A stretch of 64,000 nucleotides of DNA from JAJPKK01 sp963702755 (GCA_963702755.1 CAVPDZ010000004.1:355009-419008), one strand, 5' to 3'; counted from the stretch's first letter, positions 1 through 9,755 are shown. Made by a program: numbers and translations. The notes: generated by a model from the sequence alone, not told the origin.

Positions 1-2
1 TC

Positions 3-347
3 GTCGTCGGAGCGCCGCTCGCGATCCCGGACAAGGCGGCGCGCATCATCGCAGCACCCGGCGGCGAGCGCATTGCCGTGTTTCGCGACGGCGGCGAGAT
101 CGGTGCTTTCACCAACCTGTGCGCCCATCAGAATGGCCCGCTCGGCGAAGGCCGCATCATCGACGGCTGCGTCACCTGCCCCTGGCATGGCCACCAGTTT
201 CGGCTGGCCGACGGCTGCGCGCCGGCGCCCTACACCGATAAGATCGAGACGTACCGGGTCCGCATCCGCGACGGCGTTATCGAGGTTTATCCGAAGCCGC
301 TGCCGCCCGGCACACCCGCTGCGATCCGGTGGTTGGACGCAGCTTAA
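3..347 (+). CDS. Rieske [2Fe-2S] ferredoxin, 5'-truncated by window edge
   Basis: The open frame enters from outside the window, so the start is not visible; 114 residues remain. It is a small Rieske-type ferredoxin domain. The ligand pairs are at visible residues C40/H42 (CAH) and C59/H62 (CPWH), giving the classical C-x-H-x16-C-x2-H arrangement. Proteins of this kind pass electrons to ring-hydroxylating oxygenases or similar oxidases in the cytoplasm. It lies 22 bp upstream of a second Rieske protein on the same strand, so the two are probably co-transcribed. Whether a further domain precedes it cannot be seen. The family assignment is sure; the redox partner is not known. Confidence 0.85.
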   Translation, partial: VVGAPLAIPDKAARIIAAPGGERIAVFRDGGEIGAFTNLCAHQNGPLGEGRIIDGCVTCPWHGHQFRLADGCAPAPYTDKIETYRVRIRDGVIEVYPKPLPPGTPAAIRWLDAA

Positions 348-369
348 CGGCAACACAACGGGGCCCATC

Positions 370-1455
370 ATGGCGCGAGAGGACGGCTGGACCGACGTAG
401 GCGCGGCGGCGGAACTTGCGGCGACGCCGCTGCGCCATATTTCGATCGAACACAGCGAGCTTGCGATCTCGTTCAAGGACGGCACGTTCGGCGTCGTGTC
501 CAACGCCTGCAACCATGCCGGCGGTCCGCTCGGAAACGGCACGCTCGACGGGGACTACATCGTCTGTCCGTGGCACTATTGGAAATTCCATCGCTGCACT
601 GGATTGGGCGAACCCGGCTTCGAGGACGACCGCGTGCCGTCATTCCCGGTGAAGGTCGAGAACGGCCGGGTCCTCGTCAACCTGCACGCCGCGACGCGGC
701 GCATGAAAGCGCCGCATGATCATCCGCTGGCGCGCCCGGTGGTGCGAGCACCGGGGCCGCTGCGGCTCGCCGGCATCTCGACCACGGCCATGGATACTGT
801 TCACCCGCGCTTCTCGGGCTCCGATTACCTGCTCGGTCATGCGCTGCGCGAGGCCGCGGCGCTTGGCGCCGAGACGCGGCTCATCAAGCTCAACGAGCTG
901 AAATTCCGTCCCTGCGAGGGCTTCTATTCCAAGGCGGCCGGCGCCTGCACCTGGCCGTGCTCGATCAGCCAGATGGATCCCGACGACGGCCTCGAGCCCG
1001 TCTACGAGGCGATGGTGCACTGGGCGGACGCCCTCATCATTGCCTCGCCGATCCGCTGGGGCACGGCGTCATCGCTCTATTTCAAGATGGCGGAGCGGCT
1101 CAACTGCGTGCAGAACGCGATCACCATCCACAACGAGGTGCTGATCCGCAACAAGGTCGCGGGCTTCATCATCGTCGGCGGCCAGGACAACATCCAGGCG
1201 GTGGCGGGACAGATGCTCGGCTTCTTCGCCGAGTTGGGCTTCATCTTTCCGCAGTTTCCCTACATCGCCCATTCGCGCGGATGGTCCTGCGAGGACATGG
1301 AGAAGAACGTCGAAGTCGTGCGCACCTCGAGCGAACTCGCCGAGGGCGCGGCGATGCTGGCGAAACGCGTGCTCGACCTGGCCGATCGCCTTCTTGCGCG
1401 CGACGAAGCTCCAACCCGCATCGAGCGCGGCGGCCGCAAAGCCAATCCGGTGTAG
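370..1455 (+). CDS. Rieske domain fused to NADPH-dependent FMN reductase/flavodoxin-like domain
   Basis: The protein has 361 residues and two domains. Residues 1-110 form a Rieske [2Fe-2S] domain with ligands C47/H49 and C66/H69 (CPWH). From about residue 130 a flavodoxin-like fold follows, beginning LRLAGIS and holding the SPIRWGTAS loop typical of NAD(P)H-dependent FMN reductases. A linker rich in Pro, Arg and Ala joins them. The start at 370 is the first ATG after the preceding stop; the frame is open further upstream but there it overlaps the first Rieske gene. An electron-transfer role, from NAD(P)H through FMN to the iron-sulfur cluster and then to an oxygenase, follows from the domain make-up but is inference. 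It probably forms an operon with the preceding ferredoxin. Confidence 0.8.
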   Translation: MAREDGWTDVGAAAELAATPLRHISIEHSELAISFKDGTFGVVSNACNHAGGPLGNGTLDGDYIVCPWHYWKFHRCTGLGEPGFEDDRVPSFPVKVENGRVLVNLHAATRRMKAPHDHPLARPVVRAPGPLRLAGISTTAMDTVHPRFSGSDYLLGHALREAAALGAETRLIKLNELKFRPCEGFYSKAAGACTWPCSISQMDPDDGLEPVYEAMVHWADALIIASPIRWGTASSLYFKMAERLNCVQNAITIHNEVLIRNKVAGFIIVGGQDNIQAVAGQMLGFFAELGFIFPQFPYIAHSRGWSCEDMEKNVEVVRTSSELAEGAAMLAKRVLDLADRLLARDEAPTRIERGGRKANPV

Positions 1456-1466
1456 CGCTTGTAGGT

Positions 1467-1575
1467 GTAGCCCGGATGGAAACGCCGGCTTTGGCAATTT
1501 CGCATGCCGGGGGGTGGCGTCGGGTCGCTTGGGTGACCCCGACCTGCGCGCTTGACGGCGCACCATCCGGGCTAC
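1467..1575. repeat. GTAGCCCGGATG-type palindromic intergenic repeat
   Basis: The element begins GTAGCCCGGATGG and ends CCATCCGGGCTAC, so its ends can pair over about 13 bp. The same end motif recurs at 7250, 13305, 18440 (degenerate), 34183, 40691 and 42245. It sits just after the stop of the Rieske-flavin gene and may form a transcript-ending hairpin. Confidence 0.75.
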
Positions 1576-1957
1576 GTCGCTGCGCCTCTCAAGGGGCCTT
1601 CTTTGCTGGAGGCCTGGCCTTCGAGGCATTACCTTTGGATTGGAGAATGATTGCGACGCGCGTGACCGGTGTTGCGTGATGCACGGCCGGTCGCGTTATT
1701 CCATCGAGTGTCACGCTCGGCGCCGACTTCGCGGGCGCCGCGATTGCAAATGTCGCCGCGAGCCAAATCGCACATTTGCGCAATGGAAATTTTTCCATCC
1801 GATCCCTCAATCCCCGCGTATCGAGGAATCACCTTAAGCACAGCCGCAGCCCGCCGGCTTGGACAGCGAGGAAGTGCGATGTGGATCAAACGGAAGCGCG
1901 AACGCGGGCACACCGCGAATGCCGATCGGCCGGCCGCGTCGCGAGTTTGGCTTTGCG
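1576..1957. other. Intergenic stretch without a supported gene
   Basis: Between the repeat and the convergent MmgE/PrpD gene there are about 380 bp in which only short, low-quality open frames occur. No ribosome-binding site with a credible protein, tRNA or repeat copy is seen. Confidence 0.5.
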
Positions 1958-3460
1958 CTACGCTTGCAAGAGCCGACGCAGGCCGGAGACCGGGCCGAAG
2001 CGATCGAGATCGCCGATGGCAGCGATAAGTTCGTTCGCCCGCGACGCACCGAGGATCGGCCCCATCAGATCAAGCGCCTTGGCGTCGACCTCGCTCTTGT
2101 CCATGGGATTGCCGGGCGTGCCGCGCACCTCGTAGGTGCGGTGGGCAAGCGTGCGTCCGTCCGCGGTTTCGATGCGAACGATCGCCTGGCGCGCGGGCTT
2201 GGCAGTCTGCAATTCCTTGCTCGGCACCGCCTCGACGAGCTTGCGAATCGCCAGCACCTTCGGGTCGCTCATGCGCGCGTAATCGTGAACGCTCGCAAAG
2301 GTCGCGCCGCCGTCGACGATCATCAGCGCGACGAGGTGCTGGAGGCAAATGTCGGGGATGGTGCGGTTGTCGACGATGTGCAGCCGGTCGGCCGGCATAT
2401 CGACGACGATGCGCCTGACCGCGCCGGCGCGCACGGCCGGATCGTCGAGCAGCGCCGTCACCGCATCGAGCACCGACTGCAACGGCGAGCCGACGCACCA
2501 TTTCTTGATCGACGTGTTCATCACCTCGTAGCGGGTGCCGAGTTCGGCAACGAGTTCGGCCGGCTTCGCGCCTTCATCGCCGAGCGCGGTAAACAGGTTG
2601 GCGTCGCCAGTGAGAAAATCATCGATGCCCGTGAAGCCCGCGCGGATCATGGTTGCCGCCGTGACGCCGTTGCGGGCGCCCATGCCGCCGAAATCGAACG
2701 CCTTCTCCACGTGCTCGCGGTCGCGCTCCCAATAGGGAATGCCCGACGCCTGCTGCGCGGCGAACGAGAAGGCGTGCCGCACCTCGCGCGGATTGAGCCG
2801 CAGCAGTGCCGCGGCCGCCGCCGTCGCGCCGAACGTCGTCGACAGGCTGTGGGTCGAGTGCCGCTCGGTGTAGAGCGCGCGGAAGCCAAGCGCGAAGATC
2901 GAACGCGCGCCGATATCGTAGCCGAGCGCGACAGCCCGCAAGAGATCGCCGCCGCTGCGGTCGGCGACTTCCGCCGTTGCGAGCGCCGCCGGCACAATGC
3001 CGCAGCCTGGATGAAAGCGGCCGGCAAGATGGGAGTCATCGGTCTCGTCGCCGTGCGCGGCCATGCCGTTGGCAAGCGCGGCATTCACGCTCGATGTCAC
3101 GATGCCGGTGCCGATGACGGTCGCCTGGGGCCGGCCGCCGAGGCTCTCCACATAGGTCGCCGCCAATTGCCCCGGCTTGAGCCGCGATCCCGACACCATG
3201 GCCGCGATGGTGTCGAGCACGTGCATCTTGGTCTTGGCTGCGACTGCCGGCGGCAATTCGCGATCGAGCGAATGCGCCACATATTCGCTCAGGGCCGTGG
3301 TGACGGGAGAGATGGGCACATCGTCCATGGCAGGCTCCTCGGGTCGGCTCGCCGAAGCGGCCTGCGCGAAAGACGGCGCGGGCGCGAACGCGTTCGAGAT
3401 CAACGCCGCACCGCTCGCGTTGATGAGCCAGCGCCGTATGCGATCCGGATCCTCGCTCAT
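1958..3460 (-). CDS. MmgE/PrpD family protein with possible export leader
   Basis: The protein has 500 residues from the ATG at 3460, which has GGGAGG seven bases upstream. It matches the MmgE/PrpD family (2-methylcitrate dehydratase and cis-aconitate decarboxylase relatives) over its whole length, with the marks HGDETDDSH, FHPG and KKWCVGSPLQS. These enzymes dehydrate or decarboxylate small tricarboxylic acids in the cytosol. The first 34 residues hold RRW followed by an Ala-rich hydrophobic run ending AQA, which resembles a Tat or Sec leader. A second ATG at 3328 (MDDVPIS) also has a good GAGGAG site and would give a normal cytosolic protein of 456 residues. The true substrate cannot be told. 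It is co-oriented with the downstream-lying MBL gene at 3526. Confidence 0.8.
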   Translation of the reverse strand: MSEDPDRIRRWLINASGAALISNAFAPAPSFAQAASASRPEEPAMDDVPISPVTTALSEYVAHSLDRELPPAVAAKTKMHVLDTIAAMVSGSRLKPGQLAATYVESLGGRPQATVIGTGIVTSSVNAALANGMAAHGDETDDSHLAGRFHPGCGIVPAALATAEVADRSGGDLLRAVALGYDIGARSIFALGFRALYTERHSTHSLSTTFGATAAAAALLRLNPREVRHAFSFAAQQASGIPYWERDREHVEKAFDFGGMGARNGVTAATMIRAGFTGIDDFLTGDANLFTALGDEGAKPAELVAELGTRYEVMNTSIKKWCVGSPLQSVLDAVTALLDDPAVRAGAVRRIVVDMPADRLHIVDNRTIPDICLQHLVALMIVDGGATFASVHDYARMSDPKVLAIRKLVEAVPSKELQTAKPARQAIVRIETADGRTLAHRTYEVRGTPGNPMDKSEVDAKALDLMGPILGASRANELIAAIGDLDRFGPVSGLRRLLQA

Positions 3461-3525
3461 GGTAGCCTCCCGGAATGTGACGTGCCGCAGTTTGCTGCGG
3501 CCACCCTCTTTGGTGTCGCAGCTCG

Positions 3526-4446
3526 TTACGGCCGTGCAGCTTGCTGCTGCTCCGCAAGAATCGCGTGCATCATGGCTTCCTGGACGTCGGCCTCGGTCGT
3601 GCAGGTCGCGGGATCGATGAAGGGGTTGGGGCCGCCTTCTTTGAGCTTCGCGTATTTCTCGTGCATCTCGTACTGGGCACCGTGGTCGCCGAGCTGCACA
3701 TCGCAGGGAAGCGAGCGCACGATCTTGAACGAGCGGTTGAGGTCGTTCATGACCTCCGGCGTAATCGTCGCCGGCGCGCGCAAGCTGCACCCGAACATCA
3801 CATTGTAGGTCTTGCCGCCTTCCTGCGCGGTCGTCGTCCAGGTGGTGCAGCCGGGCGTGTGGCCGCCGGTGCGATGCGCGACAAGCGTCACGCCGCCGAG
3901 CGTCACGGTATCGCCGTCGTGCAGCACCTTGTCGATCGGGTGCTCCTTGCCGCCGGGCTTCATGGCCTGCAGCAGCGGCACGTCCTCGGCCATGGCCATC
4001 ACCTGCGCGCCGGTCATCTGCTTGACGAGAGCATCGCCTTCCTGATGGTCGCCATGGGCGTGATTGCCGAGCAAAATCTTGACGTTTGAGAACTTGAACC
4101 CGAGGTCGTCGACCGACTTCGCGATTACCGGGACGGTGCGTTCATAGGTGGAGTCGATCAGGAAATTACCTTCCGGCGTTACGATCAGGAAGGAGCTGAG
4201 CGTCGTCGTGCCGACGTAATAGATGTTGCCGATGACCTTATGGGGCGGAAACTGCGCGACCCGCTCCGCCTCCGAGCCCATGTTGCGGGCCAAGATCGAC
4301 CGCGGCGTATAGGTCTTGCCTTTGACGGTGACGGCGGGATGGTCGGCGGGCGGCTGTGCCTGCGCGAGGGCTGCGTTCGCGTTGATGCAAAGGGCGGCTG
4401 CCCCCACAACACATGCCGACAAACGAGAAAAGGAAACCCCAGTCAT
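3526..4446 (-). CDS. Secreted metallo-beta-lactamase-fold hydrolase, B3-like
   Basis: The protein has 306 residues and a signal peptide at residues 1-29 (ending ALAQA). The zinc motif H129-A-H131-G-D133-H134 is intact. A later GGHTPGCTTW and a GDHGAQY segment give the further histidines expected in subclass B3 beta-lactamases and their relatives. It is periplasmic by prediction. The start at 4446 is chosen because GGGAGG lies just upstream and the leader begins there; the frame extends 23 codons further without leader character. True beta-lactam activity cannot be read from the sequence, and many such proteins hydrolyse lactones or other esters. It is co-oriented with the MmgE/PrpD gene and divergent from the acyl-CoA ligase. 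Confidence 0.8.
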   Translation of the reverse strand: MTGVSFSRLSACVVGAAALCINANAALAQAQPPADHPAVTVKGKTYTPRSILARNMGSEAERVAQFPPHKVIGNIYYVGTTTLSSFLIVTPEGNFLIDSTYERTVPVIAKSVDDLGFKFSNVKILLGNHAHGDHQEGDALVKQMTGAQVMAMAEDVPLLQAMKPGGKEHPIDKVLHDGDTVTLGGVTLVAHRTGGHTPGCTTWTTTAQEGGKTYNVMFGCSLRAPATITPEVMNDLNRSFKIVRSLPCDVQLGDHGAQYEMHEKYAKLKEGGPNPFIDPATCTTEADVQEAMMHAILAEQQQAARP

Positions 4447-4589
4447 CTCGACCTCCCGTGCCCTTTGCGCATCGCCCCGATGCCTTCGGGCTCCGGCAGT
4501 ATACAGCGTCACCATGAGATCGACGAGATTTGGAAGAATTCCGCCACGGTACGCGATGCTGCTATGATCGCCGCCGACGGAACAACGAG

Positions 4590-6273
4590 ATGGCGGGAAA
4601 CGATTTGCGGGAGGCAGGTCCGGGATTGATTCGGGAGTGGATCGAGCGCGCGGCGCGCCATGATCCCGATAAGCCCTACATTGTTTCGGTCGAGGATGGC
4701 CGGACGCTGAGCTACGGCGCCCTCTACGACCTTACCCGCCGCATGGCGACGTTGCTGGGCGACCGCGGCATCGCGACCAACGACCGCATCGCGCTCCTTG
4801 CCGGCAACGCGATCGAGCACGTCGTCTGCTATCTCGGCGTGATGGCCTATGGCGCGACGATCTGCACCGTCCACGTGGAAATGAACCGCCGCCACCTCGG
4901 CGGAATTTTAGGCTCAACTCAACCCCCGCCTGGCTATTGTGGGCGACGACATCGCGTCCGACGCGATCGCGGCGGCGACACCGGGTGTGCCTCTTGGCCG
5001 CTGGGATGATCCCGATGCCGGCACACTGTTCGCTGAGATTAATCGTTGCGAACCGAGCGACGTTCATCTCGACAGCACAACCGCGCTCGATGACGGCGTC
5101 ATCCTTTTCACCTCGGGCACCACCGACCGGCCGAAAGGCGTGGTGCTGAGCTATCGCGAGCAGATCGGCAATATCGAACCCGTAGCCGAAGGCTTCGGCA
5201 TCACGGCCTCCGATCGCGTCTACGACTTTCGCTCGTTCAACTGGGCGTCGGCCCAGCTTCTGGGCGTGCTCGCGCCGCTCAGCCGCGGCGCGACGCTGGT
5301 GATGGCGAAGAAATTCTCCGCCTCGCGCTTCTTCGACGATGTGCGCACTCATGCAGTCACGATCGCGGCCGGCAATCCGACCACCATCAATATGCTGCTC
5401 GCGAGCGCCGCCATGGTGGCGCCCGCCGATGTTGCCTCGCTGCGGTTCATGACCTCGAGTTCCGCCCCGCTGACGGCCGAGGAATGGCGCCGCTTCGAGA
5501 TGCGCTTCGGCGTGCCCGTGGCGCAGAGTTACGGCTCGAGCGAGACGGCGTGGATTGCCGTCAATCCTGGCCGCGAACGGCGCTTCGGCAGCGTCGGACG
5601 ACCGCTTGCCTATCACCGCCTCGCCATCGTCGACGCCGGTGGCCGCGCACTACCGGCTGGCGAACCCGGCGAGGTCGAGCTCGGCGGCTTTGACGATACG
5701 GCTTACCGTTATCTCGGCGAAGACGGCACCGCGCAGGTCGCGAGCCGCGGCCGCATCCGCACCGGCGACATCGGCTATCTCGACGCGGAGGGCTTCCTTT
5801 ATCTCACCGGGCGAGCCAAGGAGCTGATCATCCGCGGCGGCGTCAACATCTCCCCGGTCGAAATCGATGGGGTGCTGATGCAGCACGCCGAAGTCGCGGA
5901 GGCCGCGACTGTCGGCGTGCCGGATCCGGTCTGGGGCGAGGAAGTCGTGAGCTTCGTGGTGCTGCGCCCCGGCGCGGTCTTCGCCGCCGACGATCTCGCC
6001 CGCCATTGTGCCGCGCAGCTGCCCGCCTTCAAGGCGCCGAAGCGCATCCTCGTGCGCGAAACGCTACCGAAGAGCGAGCGCGGCAAGCTCGACCGCAAAG
6101 CCCTCGTCGCCGAATGGTGCGCCGCGCGCGCGTGTAAGGTCCAACCCGTAGGGTGGGCAAAGCGCGGCGAAGGCGCGCGTGCCCACGCGTCTCCGAGGCG
6201 TCTTCAATCCTTGCAGCCGTCGATCTCGACGGGGCCGCCGAGCGAAGCGACGGCTTCCTCGGCGAGCTGGTGA
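4590..6273 (+). pseudogene. AMP-dependent acyl-CoA synthetase/ligase, one frameshift
   Basis: Two adjoining frames make one adenylate-forming enzyme of about 560 residues. The N-terminal part (4590 to about 4911) and the rest are separated by one extra base near 4905-4912; removing a G after ATTTTA restores ILAQLNPRLAIVGDD. The P-loop LFTSGTTDRPKG, the SYGSSETA motif, the RTGDIGYLD core, the hinge GRAKELIIRGG and the C-terminal KSERGKLDRK are all present, so the enzyme would be active if the shift is an artefact. The reaction would be ATP-dependent activation of a carboxylic acid to its CoA thioester. The last 40 or so codons read into a palindromic repeat at 6148 and overlap the convergent gene by 70 bp, which suggests the original stop was replaced. 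Start 4590 is an ATG with a weak upstream site. Confidence 0.75.
6148..6188. repeat. GTAGGGTGGGCAAAGCG-type short repeat
   Basis: A short inverted element beginning GTAGGGTGGGCAAAGCG and ending CGTGCCCACG lies at the 3' end of the acyl-CoA ligase frame. A full relative lies at 9809-9882. Confidence 0.55.
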
Positions 6274-7226
6274 TCGGCGATCTGGTCGAAGGTGAGCTTC
6301 TTCTCGGGCGGAATATCGCCGATGTCGATATCGTGCTGCAGCGTCCATTCGGTGCGCTCGCGCACGAAGCCGGTGTTGACCGACAGGATGCAGCCTTTGG
6401 TCAACGCGCCGATCGCAAACTCCACGGCCTCGCGCGGCTTCTGCGTCGCCTCGACGATCGCGGGAATGACCTTGTCCTTGTCGCGATAGATGGCGCGGTT
6501 CGCCTCGATCATCGCTGCGATGGTATCGCGCAGGAGATCATGATCCTTGGCGATCATGGCCTCCGACGCACCGTAGGCGTTGAAGCTGTATTTCGGCCAG
6601 AGATCGGCGACGGTGATGAGCACGTGGGCGCCGGGTTTGCGCCCTGTCACGATGTGCAGGTCTTCGGGATGAAGCGCGACGGCATCGATCTGTCCGGCGA
6701 CGAATCCGGGCAATCGTCCGGCGGTGCCCTGGGAGATGAACTGCACGTCGTCGGGGGTCAGGCCCGCGAGCCGCAGCACCTCGCGGCCGACCACCCAGTT
6801 GAAGCCGCCGACGCCGCCTGCCGCCGACAGCCGACGCCCCTTGAGGTCGGCCGGCGTCTTGACGTCGGCGCTCACCACGTAGGCCTGGGGCGGACGCGGC
6901 GCGAGCCCCCAGATCTGCCGCGCCTTCAGACCTTGAGCGATCGCCGTGTCCGGCAGCGTCGAGATCGCGGTGCCCTGCCCCACGGCGGTCACCGATGTGC
7001 CGGCAAGGCCGCCGTCGAACTGGATGATGTTGGCATCGATGCAACGCTTGGCAAAAAAGCCGAGCGCCTTCGCGACATAGGGCGCCGTGTGCACAACGTT
7101 CGGCGGCGCGACCGCCACGCCGATATTGATCTTGCGCAGAGGTCCGCTGCAGGTCTGGGCAAAAGCGGGAGCGGCAAGCGTCGAGAGCAGCGCCGCAGCG
7201 CCGATCGCGGCGGTAAGTCTGGTCAT
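6204..7226 (-). CDS. ABC transporter substrate-binding protein, NMT1/SsuA type (copy 1)
   Basis: The protein has 340 residues with a Sec signal peptide ending AFAQ at about residue 23. It belongs to the NMT1/THI5-like periplasmic binding proteins that serve nitrate, sulfonate and taurine-type ABC importers; the marks are QFDGG, PADLKGRRL, GQIDAVALHPED and the C-terminal DGC. It is a clear paralogue of the protein encoded at 8716-9755, sharing PPNVVHT, QIWGLAPR and PQAYVV. ATG at 7226 has AAGGAG seven bases upstream. It is the last gene of the minus-strand operon that begins with the ATPase at 11561, although two repeats interrupt the operon. The ligand is unknown. Confidence 0.85.
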   Translation of the reverse strand: MTRLTAAIGAAALLSTLAAPAFAQTCSGPLRKINIGVAVAPPNVVHTAPYVAKALGFFAKRCIDANIIQFDGGLAGTSVTAVGQGTAISTLPDTAIAQGLKARQIWGLAPRPPQAYVVSADVKTPADLKGRRLSAAGGVGGFNWVVGREVLRLAGLTPDDVQFISQGTAGRLPGFVAGQIDAVALHPEDLHIVTGRKPGAHVLITVADLWPKYSFNAYGASEAMIAKDHDLLRDTIAAMIEANRAIYRDKDKVIPAIVEATQKPREAVEFAIGALTKGCILSVNTGFVRERTEWTLQHDIDIGDIPPEKKLTFDQIADHQLAEEAVASLGGPVEIDGCKD

Positions 7227-7249
7227 GGGCGTTCTCCTTTTTGTCGCTT

Positions 7250-7352
7250 GTAGCCCGGATGAAGCGAACGCGCTGCGTTCGCGAAATCCGGGAGTGGCCT
7301 CGCAAATTTTCTGCGGTTTGCCCCGGATTTCGCTTCGCTTCATCCGGGCTAC
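7250..7352. repeat. GTAGCCCGGATG-type palindromic repeat
   Basis: Ends GTAGCCCGGATGAAGCGAA and TTCGCTTCATCCGGGCTAC pair almost perfectly. The element lies between the M24 gene and the first binding-protein gene. Confidence 0.8.
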
Positions 7353-7359
7353 AGGTTCG

Positions 7360-8657
7360 TCACGCCACTGCGATCTCCAGCGGGAAATCGTCGACCACCT
7401 CGTGGCCGTCCTTGGTCACGATGAAGGTATGGCCGAGGAAGATGCCGAACAGGCCGTCGGCGGTGATGGGGTTCGGCTCCGCCATGGTCACCATGCCGGG
7501 CTTGAACACCTTGTCGCTTTCGCGCGCCTCGGTGCGTTCGGCGAACACATGCGGCGTTGCGGTCACGATGTCGATGCCGTGGATCTGGGTCGGCCGCGAC
7601 TGCACGCCGTTCTTGCGGAAGAACTGCGCCGCGATGCGGACGTTGTCGATCGGATTGCCGGGCTTGATCTCGGCGACGATGCTTTCGATAGCCGGGCAAC
7701 GTGATCTCGTGCCAGAACCGCTTCACCATGTCGGTCGGCTCGCCGAGGCAGATCGGCGAGCCGATCTGGGCGGTGTAGCCGCGATAACCCGCCGCCAGCT
7801 CCATGATGATGATGTCGCCGCGCTTGAGCTTGCGTTCGGACGGCCGCGGGTTGCCGAAGAACATCGACGGGTTCGCCATCGACGTCGATCCGATGATGAG
7901 GAAATCGACGTCGCCGCCGGCTTGCATGATCGCGGCGCCCGCGGCGCCGCGCAGATCCGATTCGGTCGCGCCCGGCTTTGCCGCGCGCGACCATCGCTTC
8001 CATGGCGCGAGCGCACAGCGCGCCGGCGCGGCGCACGCACTCGAGCTCGGCCTCGCTCTTGATGACGACAAGCTCGTGGATGAAGCTGCGCGTGAACACG
8101 ATCTCCGCGTCCGGCAGGCCCGCGCGCAAATCGTTGTACTGGTTGACCGGCATGTAGTCTTTGTGGCGCGGATCGATCTCGACAAGGCCGATCCGCGGCC
8201 GCCTCAGTCCGAGCTCATTGATCCGCTCGACCATCACCTCGGCATAGCGGCCGCCGCGGCTCTGGCGCACGTCGGACAGCGCCGGCTCGACCTGCCGCCG
8301 CACCGCCTCCGCATGCGTGCCGCCCATGGAAAAGATCAGCGTCGGCTCAGCCTCGAGCGGCACCACCACATAGGAGGAGATCGCGTGCCATTCCCAGTGG
8401 CCGGTCAGCCAGGTCATGCCGCCGCCGAAGCTCCAGTGGCTCGGACCGCCGGGCACGATGACGACGTCGAGCTTGTGCTCGCGCATCTTGTCGCGCAGGG
8501 CGGCGTAACGCCGCGCGTATTCCGCCTTTGAGAATTGCTCCCACACGGCGTCGCGGTAGAGCGGCGTATCGAACATGTTGGAGAATGGCTCGTTCTGATC
8601 GAGCCGGCCGCGAACTTCTTCCCACGAAACGGCACCGGGCGGAGCAGACACTTTCAT
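7360..8657 (-). pseudogene. M24-family (creatinase/Xaa-Pro dipeptidase-like) hydrolase, two frameshifts
   Basis: Three successive frames make one protein of about 431 residues of the peptidase M24 fold. One extra base lies near 7979 (restoring GKPGATESDLRGAA) and one near 7690 (restoring LPGYESIVAEIKPGN). The N-terminal creatinase-like domain is at about 1-180 and the pita-bread domain follows. The segment MELAAGYRGYTAQIG replaces the two metal-binding aspartates of true aminopeptidases, and this fits creatinase, which works without metal. ATG at 8657 follows AGAGGA; a TTG lies directly before it. The gene lies between two binding-protein genes of the same ABC operon, so its substrate may be what the transporter imports. 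Both shifts are single bases and could be sequencing errors. Confidence 0.75.
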
Positions 8658-8715
8658 CAAACCTGATCCTCTTTTGGTGGCATGCGATCCCCGCGTGGCG
8701 GAGGCAGCCGCTTCG

Positions 8716-9755
8716 TCAGAGCTTGCAATTCTCGATCGTCAGGCGGCCGCCCGCCGCGACGACGCCGTCGGCACTGATCGTGTCGTCGAAGACCTGCTCG
8801 ACCGTGGGCTTCTTCGCCGGATCGATATCGCCGGCCGCGGCGTCGTGGTCGATGGTCCACTGGGTGCGGTCGGGATCGAAGCCGTCATTGACCGACCAGA
8901 TGCAGTTCTTGGTGAGCGCTTCCCAAGCGTATTCGACCGCGTCCTGCGGCTTCTGGGTCGCGCTCACCATGATGGGGATGACGCTGTCCTTGTCGGTGTA
9001 GATGGTGCGGTTCGCTTCCACCATGGCGGCAACGAAGTCCACCACCATCGCGCGGTCCTTGGCGATGGTGTCGAGCGAGACCCCGTAGCTGTTGAAGCTG
9101 TACTGCGGCATCAGGTCGGCGACCTGGGTGAGGATCGTCAGCCCCGGGTTTCTGCTTCATCGCGATGAACGCGTCTTCCGGATGCAGCGCGACCGCGTCG
9201 ATCTGGCCCGCCACCAGGCCGGCGAGACGGCCGGCGGTGCCTTGGGCGATGAACTGCGCGTCGTCGACCTTGAGCCCGGCCTTGGCGAGCGCCTCGCGAC
9301 CGATGCGCCAATTGAAGCTGCCGACGCCGCCGCCGGCCGCGGACAGCCGCTTGCCCTTGAGATCGGCAAAGCCGCGTGATGCCCGGGCCGACCACGTAGG
9401 CCTGGGGCGCGCGCGGGGCGAGGCCCCAGATCTGCTTCACCTTCATGCCGCGACCGATCTGCACATCGCTCACGGTCGCGAAGGTGTTGCCTTGGGTGAG
9501 CGCGACCGTCGCCGCCGGCGAGGAGCCGCCGTCGAACTGGACGATGGTCACGTCGAGACAATGCCGGGCAAAGATGCCGAGCTCCTTGGCGACATAAGCC
9601 GAGGTGTGCACGACGTTCGGCGGCGACACCGAGACCCCGACCGTGATCTTGCGCGGCGCGCCTTTGCAGGTGGCCTGGGCGAGCGCGGCATCGGTGACGA
9701 CGCAGCAGATCAAGGCAACGATGGCGGATCGCACAGCGCGTGAGATGTCGAACAT
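8716..9755 (-). pseudogene. ABC transporter substrate-binding protein (copy 2), two frameshifts
   Basis: Three frames form one binding protein of about 345 residues, paralogous to the one at 6204-7226. The signal peptide ends ALAQA at about residue 27. Extra bases lie near 9370 (restoring TRLADLKGKRL) and near 9143 in a GGGG run (restoring KPGLTILTQVADLMPQ). The NMT1-like features QFDGG, AQGTAGRLAG and GQIDAVALHPED are all preserved. The start is ATG at 9755 with GAGGA upstream. It follows the permease gene and precedes the M24 gene. If the shifts are real the protein would be lost; since the remaining codons are intact, error or very recent decay are both possible. Confidence 0.75.

Noticed and set aside
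1859..3808. A 649-codon plus-strand open frame opposite the MmgE/PrpD gene
   Set aside because: The minus strand has the conserved protein and ribosome sites; the plus-strand product is basic filler.
3526..4446. Acquired beta-lactam resistance gene
   Set aside because: Only the fold and zinc motif are seen; there is no mobile element nearby and the family has many non-resistance members.
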